From Chamaelirium japonicum (Eukaryota > Streptophyta > Magnoliopsida > Liliales > Melanthiaceae): 64,000 nt of DNA. Below are positions 14,601 to 29,711 of this stretch, piece by piece. Within the stretch, counting starts at the first letter, position 1; the number at the start of each line of letters is the position of its first letter. The stretch lies in NCBI GenBank assembly GCA_947650365.1, contig CANTAL010000002.1:2611501-2675500 (forward strand), in the 5' to 3' direction. Below the pieces are notes generated by a model. The model had not been told where the DNA came from. It made no database searches and worked only from the letters and a program-made list of their open reading frames with translations. Made by a program: the position numbers and the translations under genes.

Positions 14601-17527
14601 TTAGAATGGATACATTCGTGCGAATCCATTCTATTTCATTCGTACGATCCATTCTAATTCATTCGCACGATCCATTCTAATTCATTCATACGATCCATTC
14701 TAATTCAATTGTACGATCCATTCTAATTCATTTGCACGAAGGTATCCATTCTAATTCATTCGTACTATCCATTCTAATTTCTTCACACGATCCATTCTAA
14801 TTCATTAGTACGATCCATTCTATTTCATTCATACGATCCATTCTAATTCATTCATACGATCCATTCTAATTCATTCGTAAGAATGGATCCTACGAATGAA
14901 TTAGAATGGATACATTCGTGCGAATGAATTAGGATGGATCGTATGAATGAATTAGAATGGATCGTACGAATGAATTAGAATGGATACATTCGTGCGAATG
15001 AATTAGAATGGATCGTATGAATGAATTAGAATCGATCGTACGAATGAATTAGAATGGATCATGTGAATGAATTAGAATGGATCGTGCGAATGAATTAGAA
15101 TGGATCGTATGAATGAATTAGAATGGATCGTACGAATGAATTAGAATGGATCGTGCGAATAAATTAGAATGGATCATATGAATGAATTAGAATGGATCGT
15201 GCGAATGAATTAGAATATTGATCGTACGAAGGAATTAGAATGGATCGTACGAATGAATTCGAATGTATCCTTTCTAATTCATTCGAACGATCCATTCTAA
15301 TTCCTTCGTACGATCCATTATAATTCATTCGTACGATCCATTCTAATTCATTCGCACGATCCATTCTAATTCATTCGAACGATCCAATCTAATTCATTCG
15401 TATGATCCATTCTAATTCATTCGCACAATCTATTCTAATTCATTCGTACGATCCATTCTAATTCATTCGCACGATCCATTCGTATGAATGAATTAGAATG
15501 GATCGTATGAATGAATTAGAATGGATCGTACGAATGAATTAGAATGGATACATTCGTGCAAAAGAATTAGAATGGATTGTATGAATGAATTAGAATGGAT
15601 AGTACGACTGAATTAGAATGGATCGTATGAGTGAATTAGAGTGGATCATATGAATGAATTAGAATGGATCGTATGAATGAATTAGAATGGATCGTGCGAA
15701 TGAATTAGAATGGATCGTGCGAATGAATTAGAATGGATCGTACGAATGAATTAGAATGGGACGTACGAATGAATTAGAATGGATACACGATCCAGATCCA
15801 TTCTAATTCATTCGCACAATCTATTCTAATTCATTCGTAGGATCCATTCTAATTCATTACTACGATCCATTCTAATTCATTCATACGATCCATTCTAATT
15901 CATTCGTACGATCCATTCTAATTCATTCGCACGATCCATTCTAATTCATTCATACGATTCATTCTAATTCCTTCGTACGATCCATTCTAATTCCTTCGTA
16001 CGATCCAATCTAATTCATTCGTACGATCCATTCTAATTCATTCGTATGATCCATTCCAATTCATTCGCACGAATGTATCCATTCTAATTCATTCGTACAA
16101 TCTATTCATACTCATTCGTAATGAATTAGAATGGATACATTCGTGCAAAAGAATTAGAATGGATTGTATGAATGAATTAGAATGGATCGTGCAAATGAAT
16201 TAGAATGGATTGTGCGAATGAATTAGAATGGATCGTACGAATGAATTTGAATAGATCGTACGTATGAATTAGAATGGATACATTCGTGTGAATGAATTAG
16301 AATGGATCGTATGAATGAATTAGAATGGATTGTATGAATTAGAATGGATACCTTCGTGCAAATGAAATAGAATGGATCGTACGAATGAATTAGAGTAGAT
16401 TGTGCGAATGGATTAGAATGGATCATACGATTGAGTAAGAATGGATTGTACGAATGAAATAGAATAGATCGTACGAATGAATTAGAATGGATCATACGAA
16501 TGAATTAGAATGGATCGTTCGAATGAATTAGAATAGATTGTGCGAATGAATTAGAATGGATCGTACGAATAAATTAGAATGGATCGTACGTATGAATTAG
16601 AATGGATCGTATGAATGAATTAGAATGGATCGTGCGAATGAATTAGAATGGATCGTACGAATGAAATAGAATGGATTCGCACGAATGTATCCATTCTTAT
16701 TCATTCGTACGATCCATTCTAACTCATTGGTACAATCCAATCTAATTCATTCGCACGATCCATTCGCATTCACTCAAACTATCCATTCTAATTCTTTTGC
16801 ACGAATGTAACCATTCTAATTCATTCGTACGATCCATTCTAATTCATTCGTATGATCTATTCTAATTCATTCGCATGATCCATTCTAATTCCTTCGTACG
16901 ATCCATTTTAATTCATTCGCACGATCCATTCTAATTCATTCATACGATCCATTCTAATTCATTCGTACGATCCATTCTAATTTCTTCGTATGATCTATTC
17001 TAATTCCTTCGTACGATCCATTCTAATTCATTCATACAATCTATTCTAATTCTTTCGCACGAATGTATCCTTTCTAATTCATTCGTACGATCCATTCTAA
17101 TTCCTTCGTACGATCCATATTCTACTTCATTCGTACGATCCATTCTAATTTATTCATACAATCCAATCTAATTCATTCGCACGAATGTATCCATTCTAAT
17201 TCATTCGTACGATCCATTCTACGAATTAGAATGGATCGTATGAATGAATTAGAATGGATCGTGCGAATAAATTAGAATGGATCGTATGAATGAATTAGAA
17301 TAGATTGTGCGAATGAATTAGAATGGATCGTACGAATGAATTAGAATGGATACATTCGTGCGAATGAATTAGAATGGATCATACGAATGAATTAGAATGG
17401 ATCATATGAATGAATTAGAATGGATCGTACGAATGAATTAGAATGGATACATTCATGCGAATGAATTAGAATGGATCATACGAATGAATTAGAATGGATT
17501 CATTCGTGCGAATGAATTAGAATGGAT
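11626..17527. repeat. 23-bp satellite with a ~1.0-kb tandem duplication
   Basis: Approximate runs: R 11626-12025, F to 12630, R to 13030, F to 13365, R to 14618, F to 14880, R to 15265, F to 15482, R to 15788, F to 16115, R to 16675, F to 17220, R to 17527. A segment around 11640-12200 recurs about 1,006 bp later. The variant GAATATAGATCG at 11974 reappears at 12980, and each is followed by GAATGTATCCTTTC and then a forward run. Only satellite sequence is visible. Confidence 0.85.
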
Positions 17528-20500
17528 CGTACAAATGAGTTAGAATGGATCGTATGAATGAATTAGAATGGATTGAATTAGAATGAATCGTACGAATGAA
17601 TTAGAATGGATCGTACGAATGAATTAGAATGGATCGTACGAATGAAATAGAATGGACCGTATGAATGAATTAGAATGGATCGTGCGAATGAATTAGAATG
17701 GATCGTACGAATGAATTAGAATAGATTGTGCGAATGAATTAGAATGGATCGTGCGAATGAATTAGAATGGATCGTACGAATGAATTAGAATAGATTGTGC
17801 GAATGAATTAGAATGGATCGTACGAATGAATTAGAATGGATCGTACGAATGAATTAGAATGGATCGTATGAATGAATTAGAATGGATTGTGCGAATGAAT
17901 TAGAATGGATCGTATGAATGAAATAGAATGGATTCGCACGAATGTATCCATTCTAATTCATTCGTACGATCCATTCTAATTCATTCGTACAATCCATTCT
18001 AATTCATTCGCACGATCCATTCGCATTCACTCAAACGATCCATTCTAATTCATTCATATGATCCATTCTAATTCATTCGTACAATCCATTCTAATTCATT
18101 CGTACGATCCATTCTAATTCATTCGCACAATCTATTCTAATTCATTCGTACGATCCATTCTAATTCATTCGCACGATCCATTCTAATTCATTCGTACGAT
18201 CCATATTCTAATTCATTCACACGATCCATTCTAATTTGAACCATTCTAATTCATTCGTACGATCCATTCTAATTCATTCGTACGATCCATTCTAATTCAT
18301 TCGTACGATTCATTCTAATTCAATCCATTCTAATTCATTCGTACGATCCATTCTTACTCATTCGTACGATCCATTCTAATTCATTGGCACGAATGAATCC
18401 ATTCTAATTCATTCGTATGATCCATTCTAATTAATTAGCATGAATGTATCCATTCTAATTCATTCGTACGATCCATTCTATCTCATTCGTACAATCCATT
18501 CTATCTCATTCGCACAGTCTATTCTAATTCATTCATACGATCCATTCTAATTTATTCGCACGATCCATTCTAATTCATTCAGACGATCCATTCTAATTCA
18601 TTCATACGATCCATTCTAATTCATTCGTACGATCTATTCTAATTCATTCATATGATCCATTCTAATTCATTCGTACGATCCATTCTAATTCATTCGTACG
18701 ATCCATTCTAATTCATTAATACGATCCAATCTAATTCATTCATACGATCCATTCTAATTCATTCGTACGATCCATTCTAATTCATTCGCACTATCCATTC
18801 TAATTCATTCGCACGATCATTTCTAATTCATTCATACGATCCATTCTAATTCATTCGTACGATCCATTCTAATTCATTCGCACAATCCATTCAAATTCAT
18901 TCATACAATCCATTCTAATTCTTTTGCACGAATGTATCCATTCTAATTCATTCGTACGATCCATTCTAATTCATTCGTACGATCCATTCTAATTCATTCG
19001 CACAATCCATTCTAATTCATTCACACTCATACGATCCATTCTAATTCAATCGCACGAATGTATCCGTTCTAATTCATTCGTACGATCCATTCTAATTCAT
19101 TCGCACAATCTATTATAATTTATTCGAACGATCCATTCTAAGTCATTCGTACGATCCATTCTAATTCATTCGTACGATCCATTCTAATTCATTCGCACGA
19201 TTCATTCTATTTCATTCGTACGATCCATTCTAATTCATTCGCACGTATCCATTCTAATTCTTTCATACGATCCATTCTTTTTCATTCGTACGATCCATTC
19301 TTACTCATTCGTACGATCCATTCTAATTCATTCGCACGTATCCATTCTAATTCTTTCATACGATCCATTCTTTTTCATTCGTACGATCCATTCTTACTCA
19401 TTCGTACGATCCATTCTAATTCATTCGTACGATTCATTCTAATTCATTCGTACGATTCGTATGAATGAATTAGAATGGATCGTATGAATGAATTAGATTG
19501 GATCGTATGAATGAATTAGAATGGATTGTACGAATGAAATAGATTAGATCGTACGAATGAATTAGAATGGATCGTGCGAATGAATTAGAATGGGTCGTAC
19601 GAATGAATTAGAATGGATACACGATCCAGATCCATTCTAATTCATTCGCACAATCTATTCTAATTCATTCGTAGGATCCATTCTAATTCGTTACTACGAT
19701 CCATTCTAATTCATTCATACGATCCATTCTAATTCATTCGTATGATCCATTCTAATTCATTCGCACGATCCATTCTAATTCATTCATACGATCCATTCTA
19801 ATTCATTCGTACGATCTATTCTATTTCATTTGTACAATCCATTCTTACTCAATCGTATGATCCATTCTAATCCATTCGCACAATCTATTCTAATTCATTC
19901 ATACGATCCATTCTATTTTATTCGTACGATCCATTCTAATTCATTCGCACGATCCATTCTAAGTCATTCATACGATCCATTCTAATTCATTCGTATGTAT
20001 CCATTCTAATTCATTCATACGATCCATTCTAATTCTACGATCCATTTTTACTTATTCGTATTATCTATTTTAATTCATTCACACGAATGTATCAACTCTA
20101 ATTCATTTGTATGATCCATTCTAATTCATTCGCACGAATGTATCCATTCTAATTCATTCGTACGATCCATTCTAATTCATTCGTACGATCCATTCTAATT
20201 CATTCATACGATCCATTCTAATTCCTTCGGATGATCCATTCTAATTCATTCGCACGAATGTATCCATTCTAATTCATTCGTACGATCCATTCTAATTTAT
20301 TCGCACGATCCATTCTAATTCATTCATACGATCCATTATATTTCATTCGTACGATCCATTCTTACTCATTCGTACGATCCATTCTAATTCATTCGTACGA
20401 TCCATTCTAATTCATTAGCACGATCCAAATTCATTTATCCGTACGATCCATTCTTATCGCACGATCCATTCTAACTCATTCGTACGATCCATTCTAATGC

Positions 20501-21425
20501 ATTTGCACGAAGGTATCCATTCTAATTCATTCGTACTATCCATTCTATTTCATTCGTACGATCCATTTTAATTCATTCATACGATCCATTCTAATTCATT
20601 CGTACGATCCATTCTAATTCATTCGTACGATCCATTCTAATTCATTCGTACGATCTATTCTAATTCATTCGCACGATCTATTCTAATTCATTCGTACGAT
20701 CCATTCTAATTCATTCGCACGATCCATTATAATTCCTTCATATGATCCATTCTAATTCATTCGCACGAATGTATCCATTCTAATTCATTCGTACGAATGG
20801 ATCGTACGAATGAATTAGAATGGATACATTCGTGCGAAAGAATTAGAATAGATCGTATGAATGAATTAGAATGGATCGTACGAATGAATTAGAATGGATA
20901 CATTCGTGCGCATAAATTAGAATGGATCGTGCGAATGAATTAGAATGGATTGAATTAGAATGAATCGTACGAATGAATTAGAATGAATCATACCGTACGA
21001 ATGAATTAGAATGAATCATACGAAGGAATTAGAATGGATCGTACGAATGAATTAGAATGGATCGTACGAATGAATTAGAATGGATCGTACGAAGGAATTA
21101 GAATGGATCGTAGGAAGGAATTAGAATGGATAGTACGAATGAATTATAATGGATACCTTCGTGCAAATGAATTAGAATGGATCGTACGAATGAGTAAGAA
21201 TGGATCGTACGAATGAAATAGAATGGATCGTATGAATGAATTTGAATGGATCGTGCGAATGAATTAGAATGGATCGTACGAATGAATTAGAATAGATTGT
21301 GCCAATGAATTAGAATGGATCGTACGGATGAATTAGAATGGATCGTACGAATGAATTAGAATGGATCGTATGAATGAATTAGAATGGATCGTGCGAATGA
21401 AATAGAATGGATCGTACGAATGAAA
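17528..21425. repeat. Higher-order satellite block A, copy 1
   Basis: About 3.9 kb of 23-bp satellite that is duplicated at 22081-26150. Shared rare variants fix the alignment: AATGGACCGTATG at 17651 matches 22204 (offset 4,553), and TACACGATCCAGATCC at 19618 matches 24365 (offset 4,747). The change in offset shows that copy 2 gained roughly 190 bp between them, near 23460-23620. Run order is R to 17935, F to 19455, R to 19615, F to 20795, R to the end. Where I compared them the copies differ by scattered single bases. Confidence 0.85.
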
Positions 21426-22080
21426 TAGAATGGATCGTATGAAGGAATTAGAATGGATAGTACGAATGAATTAGAATAGATTGTGCGAATGAATTAGAAT
21501 GGATCGTGCGAATGAATTAGAATGGATCGTACGAATGAATTAGAATAGATTGTGCGAATGAATTAGAATGGATCGTACGAATGAATTAGAATGGATCGTA
21601 CGAATGAATTAGAATGGATCGTATGAATGAATTAGAATGGATTGTGCGAATGAATTAGAATGGATCGTATGAATGAAATAGAATGGATTCGCACGAATGT
21701 GTCCATTCTAATTCATTCGTACGATCCATTCTAATTCATTCGTACAATCCATTCTAATTCATTCGCACGATCCATTCGCATTCACTCAAACGATCCATTC
21801 TAATTCATTCATATGATCCATTCTAATTCATTCGTACAATCCATTCTAATTCATTCGTACGATCCATTCTAATTCATTCGCACAATCTATTCTAATTCAT
21901 TCGTACGATCCATTCTAATTCATTCGCACGATCCATTCTAATTCATTCGTACGATCCATATTCTAATTCATTCACACGATCCATTCTAATTTGAACCATT
22001 CTAATTCATTCGTACGATCCATTCTAATTTGAACCATTCTAATTCATTCGTACGATCCATGCAAATGAGTAAGAATGGAT
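21426..22080. repeat. Partial third copy of block A
   Basis: This interval lies between the two full block A copies and repeats part of them. The stretch with GTATGAATGAAATAG at 21668 recurs at 22465 (797 bp later) and at 17912. It shares the derived GTGTCC variant (near 21699 and 22496) with copy 2 only. It is therefore likely a local tandem duplication made after copy 2 diverged from copy 1. Confidence 0.8.
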
Positions 22081-25000
22081 CGTACAAATGAGTAAGAATG
22101 GATCGTACGAATGAATTAGAATGGATTGAATTAGAATGAATCGTACGAATGAATTAGAATGGATCGTACGAATGAATTAGAATGGATCGTATGAATGAAA
22201 TAGAATGGACCGTATGAATGAATTAGAATGGATCGTGCGAATGAATTAGAATGGATCGTACGAATGAATTAGAATAGATTGTGCGAATGAATTAGAATGG
22301 ATCGTGCGAATGAATTAGAATGGATCGTACGAATGAATTAGAATAGATTGTGCGAATGAATTAGAATGGATCGTACGAATGAATTAGAATGGATCGTACG
22401 AATGAATTAGAATGGATCGTATGAATGAATTAGAATGGATTGTGCGAATGAATTAGAATGGATCGTATGAATGAAATAGAATGGATTCGCACGAATGTGT
22501 CCATTCTAATTCATTCGTACGATCCATTCTAATTCATTCGTACAATCCATTCTAATTCATTCGCACGATCCATTCGCATTCACTCAAACGATCCATTCTA
22601 ATTCATTCATATGATCCATTCTAATTCATTCGTACAATCCATTCTAATTCATTCGTACGATCCATTCTAATTCATTCGCACAATCTATTCTAATTCATTC
22701 GTACGATCCATTCTAATTCATTCGCACGATCCATTCTAATTCATTCGTACGATCCATATTCTAATTCATTCACACGATCCATTCTAATTTGAACCATTCT
22801 AATTCATTCGTACGATCCATTCTAATTCATTCGTACGATCCATTCTAATTCATTCGTACGATTCATTCTAATTCAATCCATTCTAATTCATTCGTACGAT
22901 CCATTCTTACTCATTCGTACGATCCATTCTAATTCATTGGCACGAATGAATCCATTCTAATTCATTCGTATGATCCATTCTAATTCATTAGCATGAATGT
23001 ATCCATTCTAATTCATTCGTACGATCCATTCTATCTCATTCGTACAATCCATTCTATCTCATTCGCACAGTCTATTCTAATTCATTCATACGATCCATTC
23101 TAATTTATTCGCACGATCCATTCTAATTCATTCAGACGATCCATTCTAATTCATTCATACGATCCATTCTAATTCATTCGTACGATCTATTCTAATTCAT
23201 TCATACGATCCATTCTAATTCATTCGTACGATCCATTCTAATTCATTCGTACGATCCATTCTAATTCATTAATACGATCCAATCTAATTCATTCATACGA
23301 TCCATTCTAATTCATTCGTACGATCCATTCTAATTCATTCGCACTATCCATTCTAATTCATTCGCACGATCATTTCTAATTCATTCATACGATCCATTCT
23401 AATTCATTCGTACGATCCATTCTAATTCATTCGCACGATCCATTCTAATTCATTCGTACGAATGAATTAGAATGGATCGTACGAATTAATTAGAATGGAT
23501 CGTACGAATTAATTAGAATGGATCGTACGAATGAATCCATTCTAATTCATTCGTATGATCCATTCTAATTCATTCGCATGAATGTATCCATTCTAATTCA
23601 TTCGCACGATCCATTCTAATTCATTCGCACAATCCATTCAAATTCATTCATACAATCCATTCGAATTCTTTTGCACGAATGTATCCATTCTAATTCATTC
23701 GTACGATCCATTCTAATTCATTCGTACGATCCATTCTAATTCATTCGCACAATCCATTCTAATTCATTCACACTCATACGATCCATTCTAATTCAATCGC
23801 ACGAATGTATCCGTTCTAATTCATTCGTACGATCCATTCTAATTCATTCACACAATCTATTATAATTCATTCGAACGATCCATTCTAAGTCATTCGTACG
23901 ATCCATTCTAATTCATTCGTACGATCCATTCTAATTCATTCGCACGATTCATTCTATTTCATTCGTACGATCCATTCTAATTCATTCGCACGTATCCATT
24001 CTAATTCTTTCATACGATCCATTCTTTTTCATTCGTACGATCCATTCTTACTCATTCGTACGATCCATTCTAATTCATTCGCACGTATCCATTCTAAATC
24101 TTTCATACGATCCATTCTTTTTCATTCGTACGATCCATTCTTACTCATTCGTACGATCCATTCTAATTCATTCGTACGATTCATTCTAATTCATTCGTAC
24201 GATTCGTATGAATGAATTAGAATGGATCGTATGAATGAATTAGATTGGATCGTATGAATGAATTAGAATGGATTGTACGAATGAAATAGATTAGATCGTA
24301 CGAATGAATTAGAATGGATCGTGCGAATGAATTAGAATGGGTCGTACGAATGAATTAGAATGGATACACGATCCAGATCCATTCTAATTCATTCGCACAA
24401 TCTATTCTAATTCATTCGTAGGATCCATTCTAATTCGTTACTACGATCCATTCTAATTCATTCATACGATCCATTCTAATTCATTCGTATGATCCATTCT
24501 AATTCATTCGCACGATCCATTCTAATTCATTCATACGATCCATTCTAATTCATTCGTACGATCTATTCTATTTCATTTATACAATCCATTCTTACTCAAT
24601 CGTATGATCCATTCTAATCCATTCGCACAATCTATTCTAATTCATTCATACGATCCATTCTATTTTATTTGTACGATCCATTCTAATTCATTCGCACGAT
24701 CCATTCTAAGTCATTCATACGATCCATTCTAATTCATTCGTATGTATCCATTCTAATTCATTCATACGATCCATTCTAATTCTACGATCCATTTTTACTT
24801 ATTCGTATTATCTATTTTAATTCATTCACACGAATGTATCAACTCTAATTCATTTGTATGATCCATTCTAATTCATTCGCACGAATGTATCCATTCTAAT
24901 TCATTCGTACGATCCATTCTAATTCATTCATACGATCCATTCTAATTCCTTCGTATGATCCATTCTAATTCATTCGCACGAATGTATCCATTCTAATTCA

Positions 25001-26150
25001 TTCGTACGATCCATTCTAATTCATTCGCACGATCCATTCTAATTCATTCATACGATCCATTATATTTCATTCGTACGATCCATTCTTACTCATTCGTACG
25101 ATCCATTCTAATTCATTCGTACGATCCATTCTAATTCATTAGCACGATCCAAATTCATTTATCCGTACGATCCATTCTTATCGCACGATCCATTCTAACT
25201 CATTCGTACGATCCATTCTAATGCATTTGCACGAAGGTATCCATTCTAATTCATTCGTACTATCCATTCTATTTCATTCGTACGATCCATATTAATTCAT
25301 TCGTACGATCCATATTAATTCATTCATACGATCCATTCTAATTCATTCGTACGATCCATTCTAATTCATTCGTACGATCTATTCTAATTCATTCGCACGA
25401 TCTATTCTAATTCATTCGTACGATCCATTCTAATTCATTCGCACGATCCATTATAATTCTTTCATATGATCCATTCTAATTCATTCGCACGAATGTATCC
25501 ATTCTAATTCATTCGTACGAATGGATCGTACGAATGAATTAGAATGGATACATTCGTGCGAAAGAATTAGAATAGATCGTATGAATGAATTAGAATGGAT
25601 CGTACGAATGAATTAGAATGGATACATTCGTGCGCATAAATTAGAATGGATCGTGCGAATGAATTAGAATGGATTGAATTAGAATGAATCGTACGAATGA
25701 ATTAGAATGAATCATACCGTACGAATGAATTAGAATGGATCATACGAAGGAATTAGAATGGATCGTACGAATGAATTAGAATGGATCGTACGAATGAATT
25801 AGAATGGATCGTACGAAGGAATTAGAATGGATCGTAGGAAGGAATTAGAATGGATAGTACGAATGAATTATAATGGATACCTTCGTGCAAATGAATTAGA
25901 ATGGATCGTACGAATGAGTAAGAATGGATCGTACGAATGAAATAGAATGGATCGTATGAATGAATTAGAATGGATCGTGCGAATGAATTAGAATGGATCG
26001 TACGAATGAATTAGAATAGATTGTGCGAATGAATTAGAATGGATCATACGGATGAATTAGAATGGATCGTACGAATGAATTAGAATGGATCGTATGAATG
26101 AATTAGAATGGATCGTGCGAATGAATTAGAATGGATCGTACGAATGAAAT
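22081..26150. repeat. Higher-order satellite block A, copy 2
   Basis: Second copy of block A, offset 4,553 to 4,747 bp from copy 1. Run order matches copy 1: R to 22485, F to 23458, a short R run 23459-23535 not present in copy 1, F to 24205, R to 24362, F to 25518, then R. The short reversed run is bounded by a perfect palindrome around 23455 (CATTCGTACGAATG). It looks like an inversion or template-switch insertion gained after the duplication. Confidence 0.85.
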
Positions 26151-29100
26151 AGAATGGATTCGCACGAATGTATCCATTCTAATTCATTCGTACGATCCAT
26201 TCTAATTCATTCCTAGAATCCATTCTAATTCATTCGTACGATCCATTCTAATTCATTCGCACGATCCATTCTAATTCATTCATACGATCCATTCTATTTC
26301 GTTCGTACGATCCATTCTTACTCATTCGTACGATCCATTCTAATGCATTTGCACGAAGGTATCAGTTCTAATTCATTCGTACTATCCATTCTATCTCATT
26401 CGTACAATCCATTCTATTTCATTCGTACGATCCATTCTAATTCATTCGCACGATCCATTCTAATTCATGCATACGATCCATTCTATTTCATTTGCGCTAA
26501 GGTATCCATTCTAATTCATTCGTACTATCCATTCTAATTCCTTCATACGATCCATTCTAATTCATTAGTACGATCCATTCTAATTCATTCGCACGATCCA
26601 TTCTAATTCATTCGTACGATCCATTCTATTTCATTCATACGATCCATTCTAATTCATTCATACGATCCATTCTAATTCATTCGCACGATCTATTCTAGTT
26701 CATTCGCATGATCCATTCTAATTCATTCGTACGATCGATTCTAATTCATTCATACGATCCATTCTAATTCATTCGCACGAATGTATCCATTCTAATTTAT
26801 TCGTATGATCCATTCTAATTCATTCATACGATCCATCCTAATTCATTCGCACGAATGTATCCATTCTAATTCATTCGTACGATCTATTCTAATTCATTCG
26901 TACGATCCATTCTAATTCATTAATACGATCCAATCTAATTCATTCATACGATCCATTCTAATTCATTCGTACGATCCATTCTAATTCATTCGCACGATCC
27001 ATTCTAATTCATTCGCACGATCCATTCTAATTCAATCATACGATCCATTCTAATTCATTCGTACGATCCATTCTAATTCATTCATATGATCCATTCTAAT
27101 TCATTTGTACGGTATGATTCATTCTAATTCATTCGTACGATTCATTCTAATTCAATCCATTCTAATTCATTCGTACGATCCATTCTAATTCATTCGTACG
27201 ATCCAGTCTAATTCATTCATACGATCCATTCTAATTCATTCGTACGATCCATTCTAATTCCTTCGTACGATCCATTCTAATTCATTCATACGATCCATTC
27301 TAATTCATTCGTACGATCCATTCTTACTCAATCGTACGATCCATTCTAATTCATTCGTACGATTCATTCTAATTCAATCCATTCTAATTCATTCGTACTA
27401 TCCATTCTAATTCCTTCGTACGATCCATTCTAATTCCTTCGTACGATCCATTCTAATTCATTTGTACGATCCATTCTAATACATTCGTACGAATGAATTA
27501 GAAAGGATAGTACGAATGAATTAGAATGGATCGTACGAATGAATTAGAATGGATCGTACGAAGGAATTAGAATGGATCGTAGGAAGGAGTTAGAATGGAT
27601 AGTACGAATGAATTAGAATGGATTGAATTAGAATGAATCGTACGAATGAATTAGAATGGATCGTACGATTGAGTAAGAATGGATTGTACGAATGAAATAG
27701 AATAGATCGTACGAATGAATTAGAATGGATCGTGCGAATAAATTAGAATGGATCGTATGAATGAATTAGAACGGATCGTGCGAATGAATTAGAATATAGA
27801 TCGTACGAATGAATTAGAATGGATCGTACGAATGAATTAGAATGGATCGTGCGAATGAATTAGAATGGATCGTACGAATGAATTTGAATGGATACATTCG
27901 TACGAATGAATTAGAATGGATCGTACGAATGAAATAGAATGGATCGTTTGAGTGAATTAGAATAGATTGTGCGAATGAATTAGAATGGATCATACGAATG
28001 AATTAGAATGGATCGTGCGAAGGAGTTAGAATGGAGAATGGATCGTGCGAATGAATTAGAATGGATCGTACGAAGTAATTAGAATGGATCGTACGAATGA
28101 ATTAGAATGGATCATATGAATGAATTAGAATGGATCGTACGAATGAATTAGAATGGATCGTACGAATGAATTAGAATGGATTGAATTAGAATGAATCGTA
28201 CGAATGAATTAGAATGAATCATACCGTACGAATGAATTAGAATGGATCGTACGAATGAATTAGAATGGATCGTATGAATGAATTAGAATGCATCGTGCGA
28301 ATGAATTAGAATAGATCGTGCGAATGAATTAGAATGGATCGTACGAATGAATTAGAATGGATCGTATGAATGAATTAGATTGGATCGTATTAATGAATTA
28401 GAATGGATCGTACGAATGAATTAGAATAGATCGTACGAATGAATTAGAATGGATACGAATGGATCGTACAAATGAGTAAGAATGGATCGTACGAATGAAA
28501 TAGAATGGATTGTACGAATGAATTAGAATGGATACATTCGTGCGAATGAATTAGGATGGATCGTATGAATGAATTAGAATGGATCGTACGAATGAATTAG
28601 AATGGATACATTCGTGCGAATGAATTAGAATGGATCGTATGAATGAATTAGAATCGATCGTACGAATGAATTAGAATGGATCATGCGAATGAATTAGAAT
28701 GGATCGTGCGAATGAATTAGAATGGATCGTAGGAATGAATTAGAATGGATCGTATGAATGAAATAGAATGGATCGTACGAATGAATTAGAATGGATCGTG
28801 CGAATGAATTAGAATGGATCGTACGAATGAATTAGAATGGATCATACGAAGGAATTAGAATGGATAGTACGAATGAATTAGAATGGATACCTTCGTGCAA
28901 ATGAAATAGAATGGATCGTACGAATGAATTAGAGTTGATTGTGCGAATGGATTAGAATGGATCACACGATTGAGTAAGAATGGATTGTATGAATGAAATA
29001 GAATAGATCGTACGAATGAATTAGAATGGATCGTACGAATGAATTAGAATGGATCGTTCGAATGAATTAGAATAGATTGTGCGAATGAATTAGAATGGAT

Positions 29101-29711
29101 CGTACGAATGAATTAGAATGGATCGTGCGAATAAATTAGAATGGATCGTATGAATAAATTAGAATGGATCGTGCGAATGAATTAGAATATGGATCGTACG
29201 AAGGAATTAGAATGGATCGTACGAATGAATTCGAATGTATCCTTTCTAATTCATTCGTACGATCCATTCTAATTCCTTCGTACGATCCATTCTAATTCAT
29301 TCGTACGATCCATTCTAATTCATTCGCATGATCCATTCTAATTCATTCGTACGATCCAATCTAATTCATTCGTATGATCCATTCTAATTCATTCGCACAA
29401 TCTATTCTAATTCATTCGTACGATCCATTCTAATTCATTCGCATGATCCATTCTAATTCATTCATACGATCCATTCTATTTCATTCGTACGATCCATTCT
29501 TACTCATTCGTACGATCCATTCTAATTCATTTGCACAAAGGTATCCATTCTAATTCATTCGTACTATCCATTCTAATTCCTTCGTACGATCCATTCTAAT
29601 TCATTCGTACGATCCATTCTAATTTATTCGTACGATCCATTCTAATTCATTAGTACGATTCATTCTAATTTAATCCATTCTAATTCATTCGTACGATCCA
29701 TTCTTACTCAT
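26151..29711. repeat. 23-bp satellite
   Basis: Runs: F 26165-27490, R to 29235, F to 29711. The flip at 27485 is centred on CATTCGTACGAATG. The reverse run holds several 15-bp truncated monomers (GGATTGAATTAGAATG at about 27620 and 28180). Only satellite sequence is seen. Confidence 0.88.
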
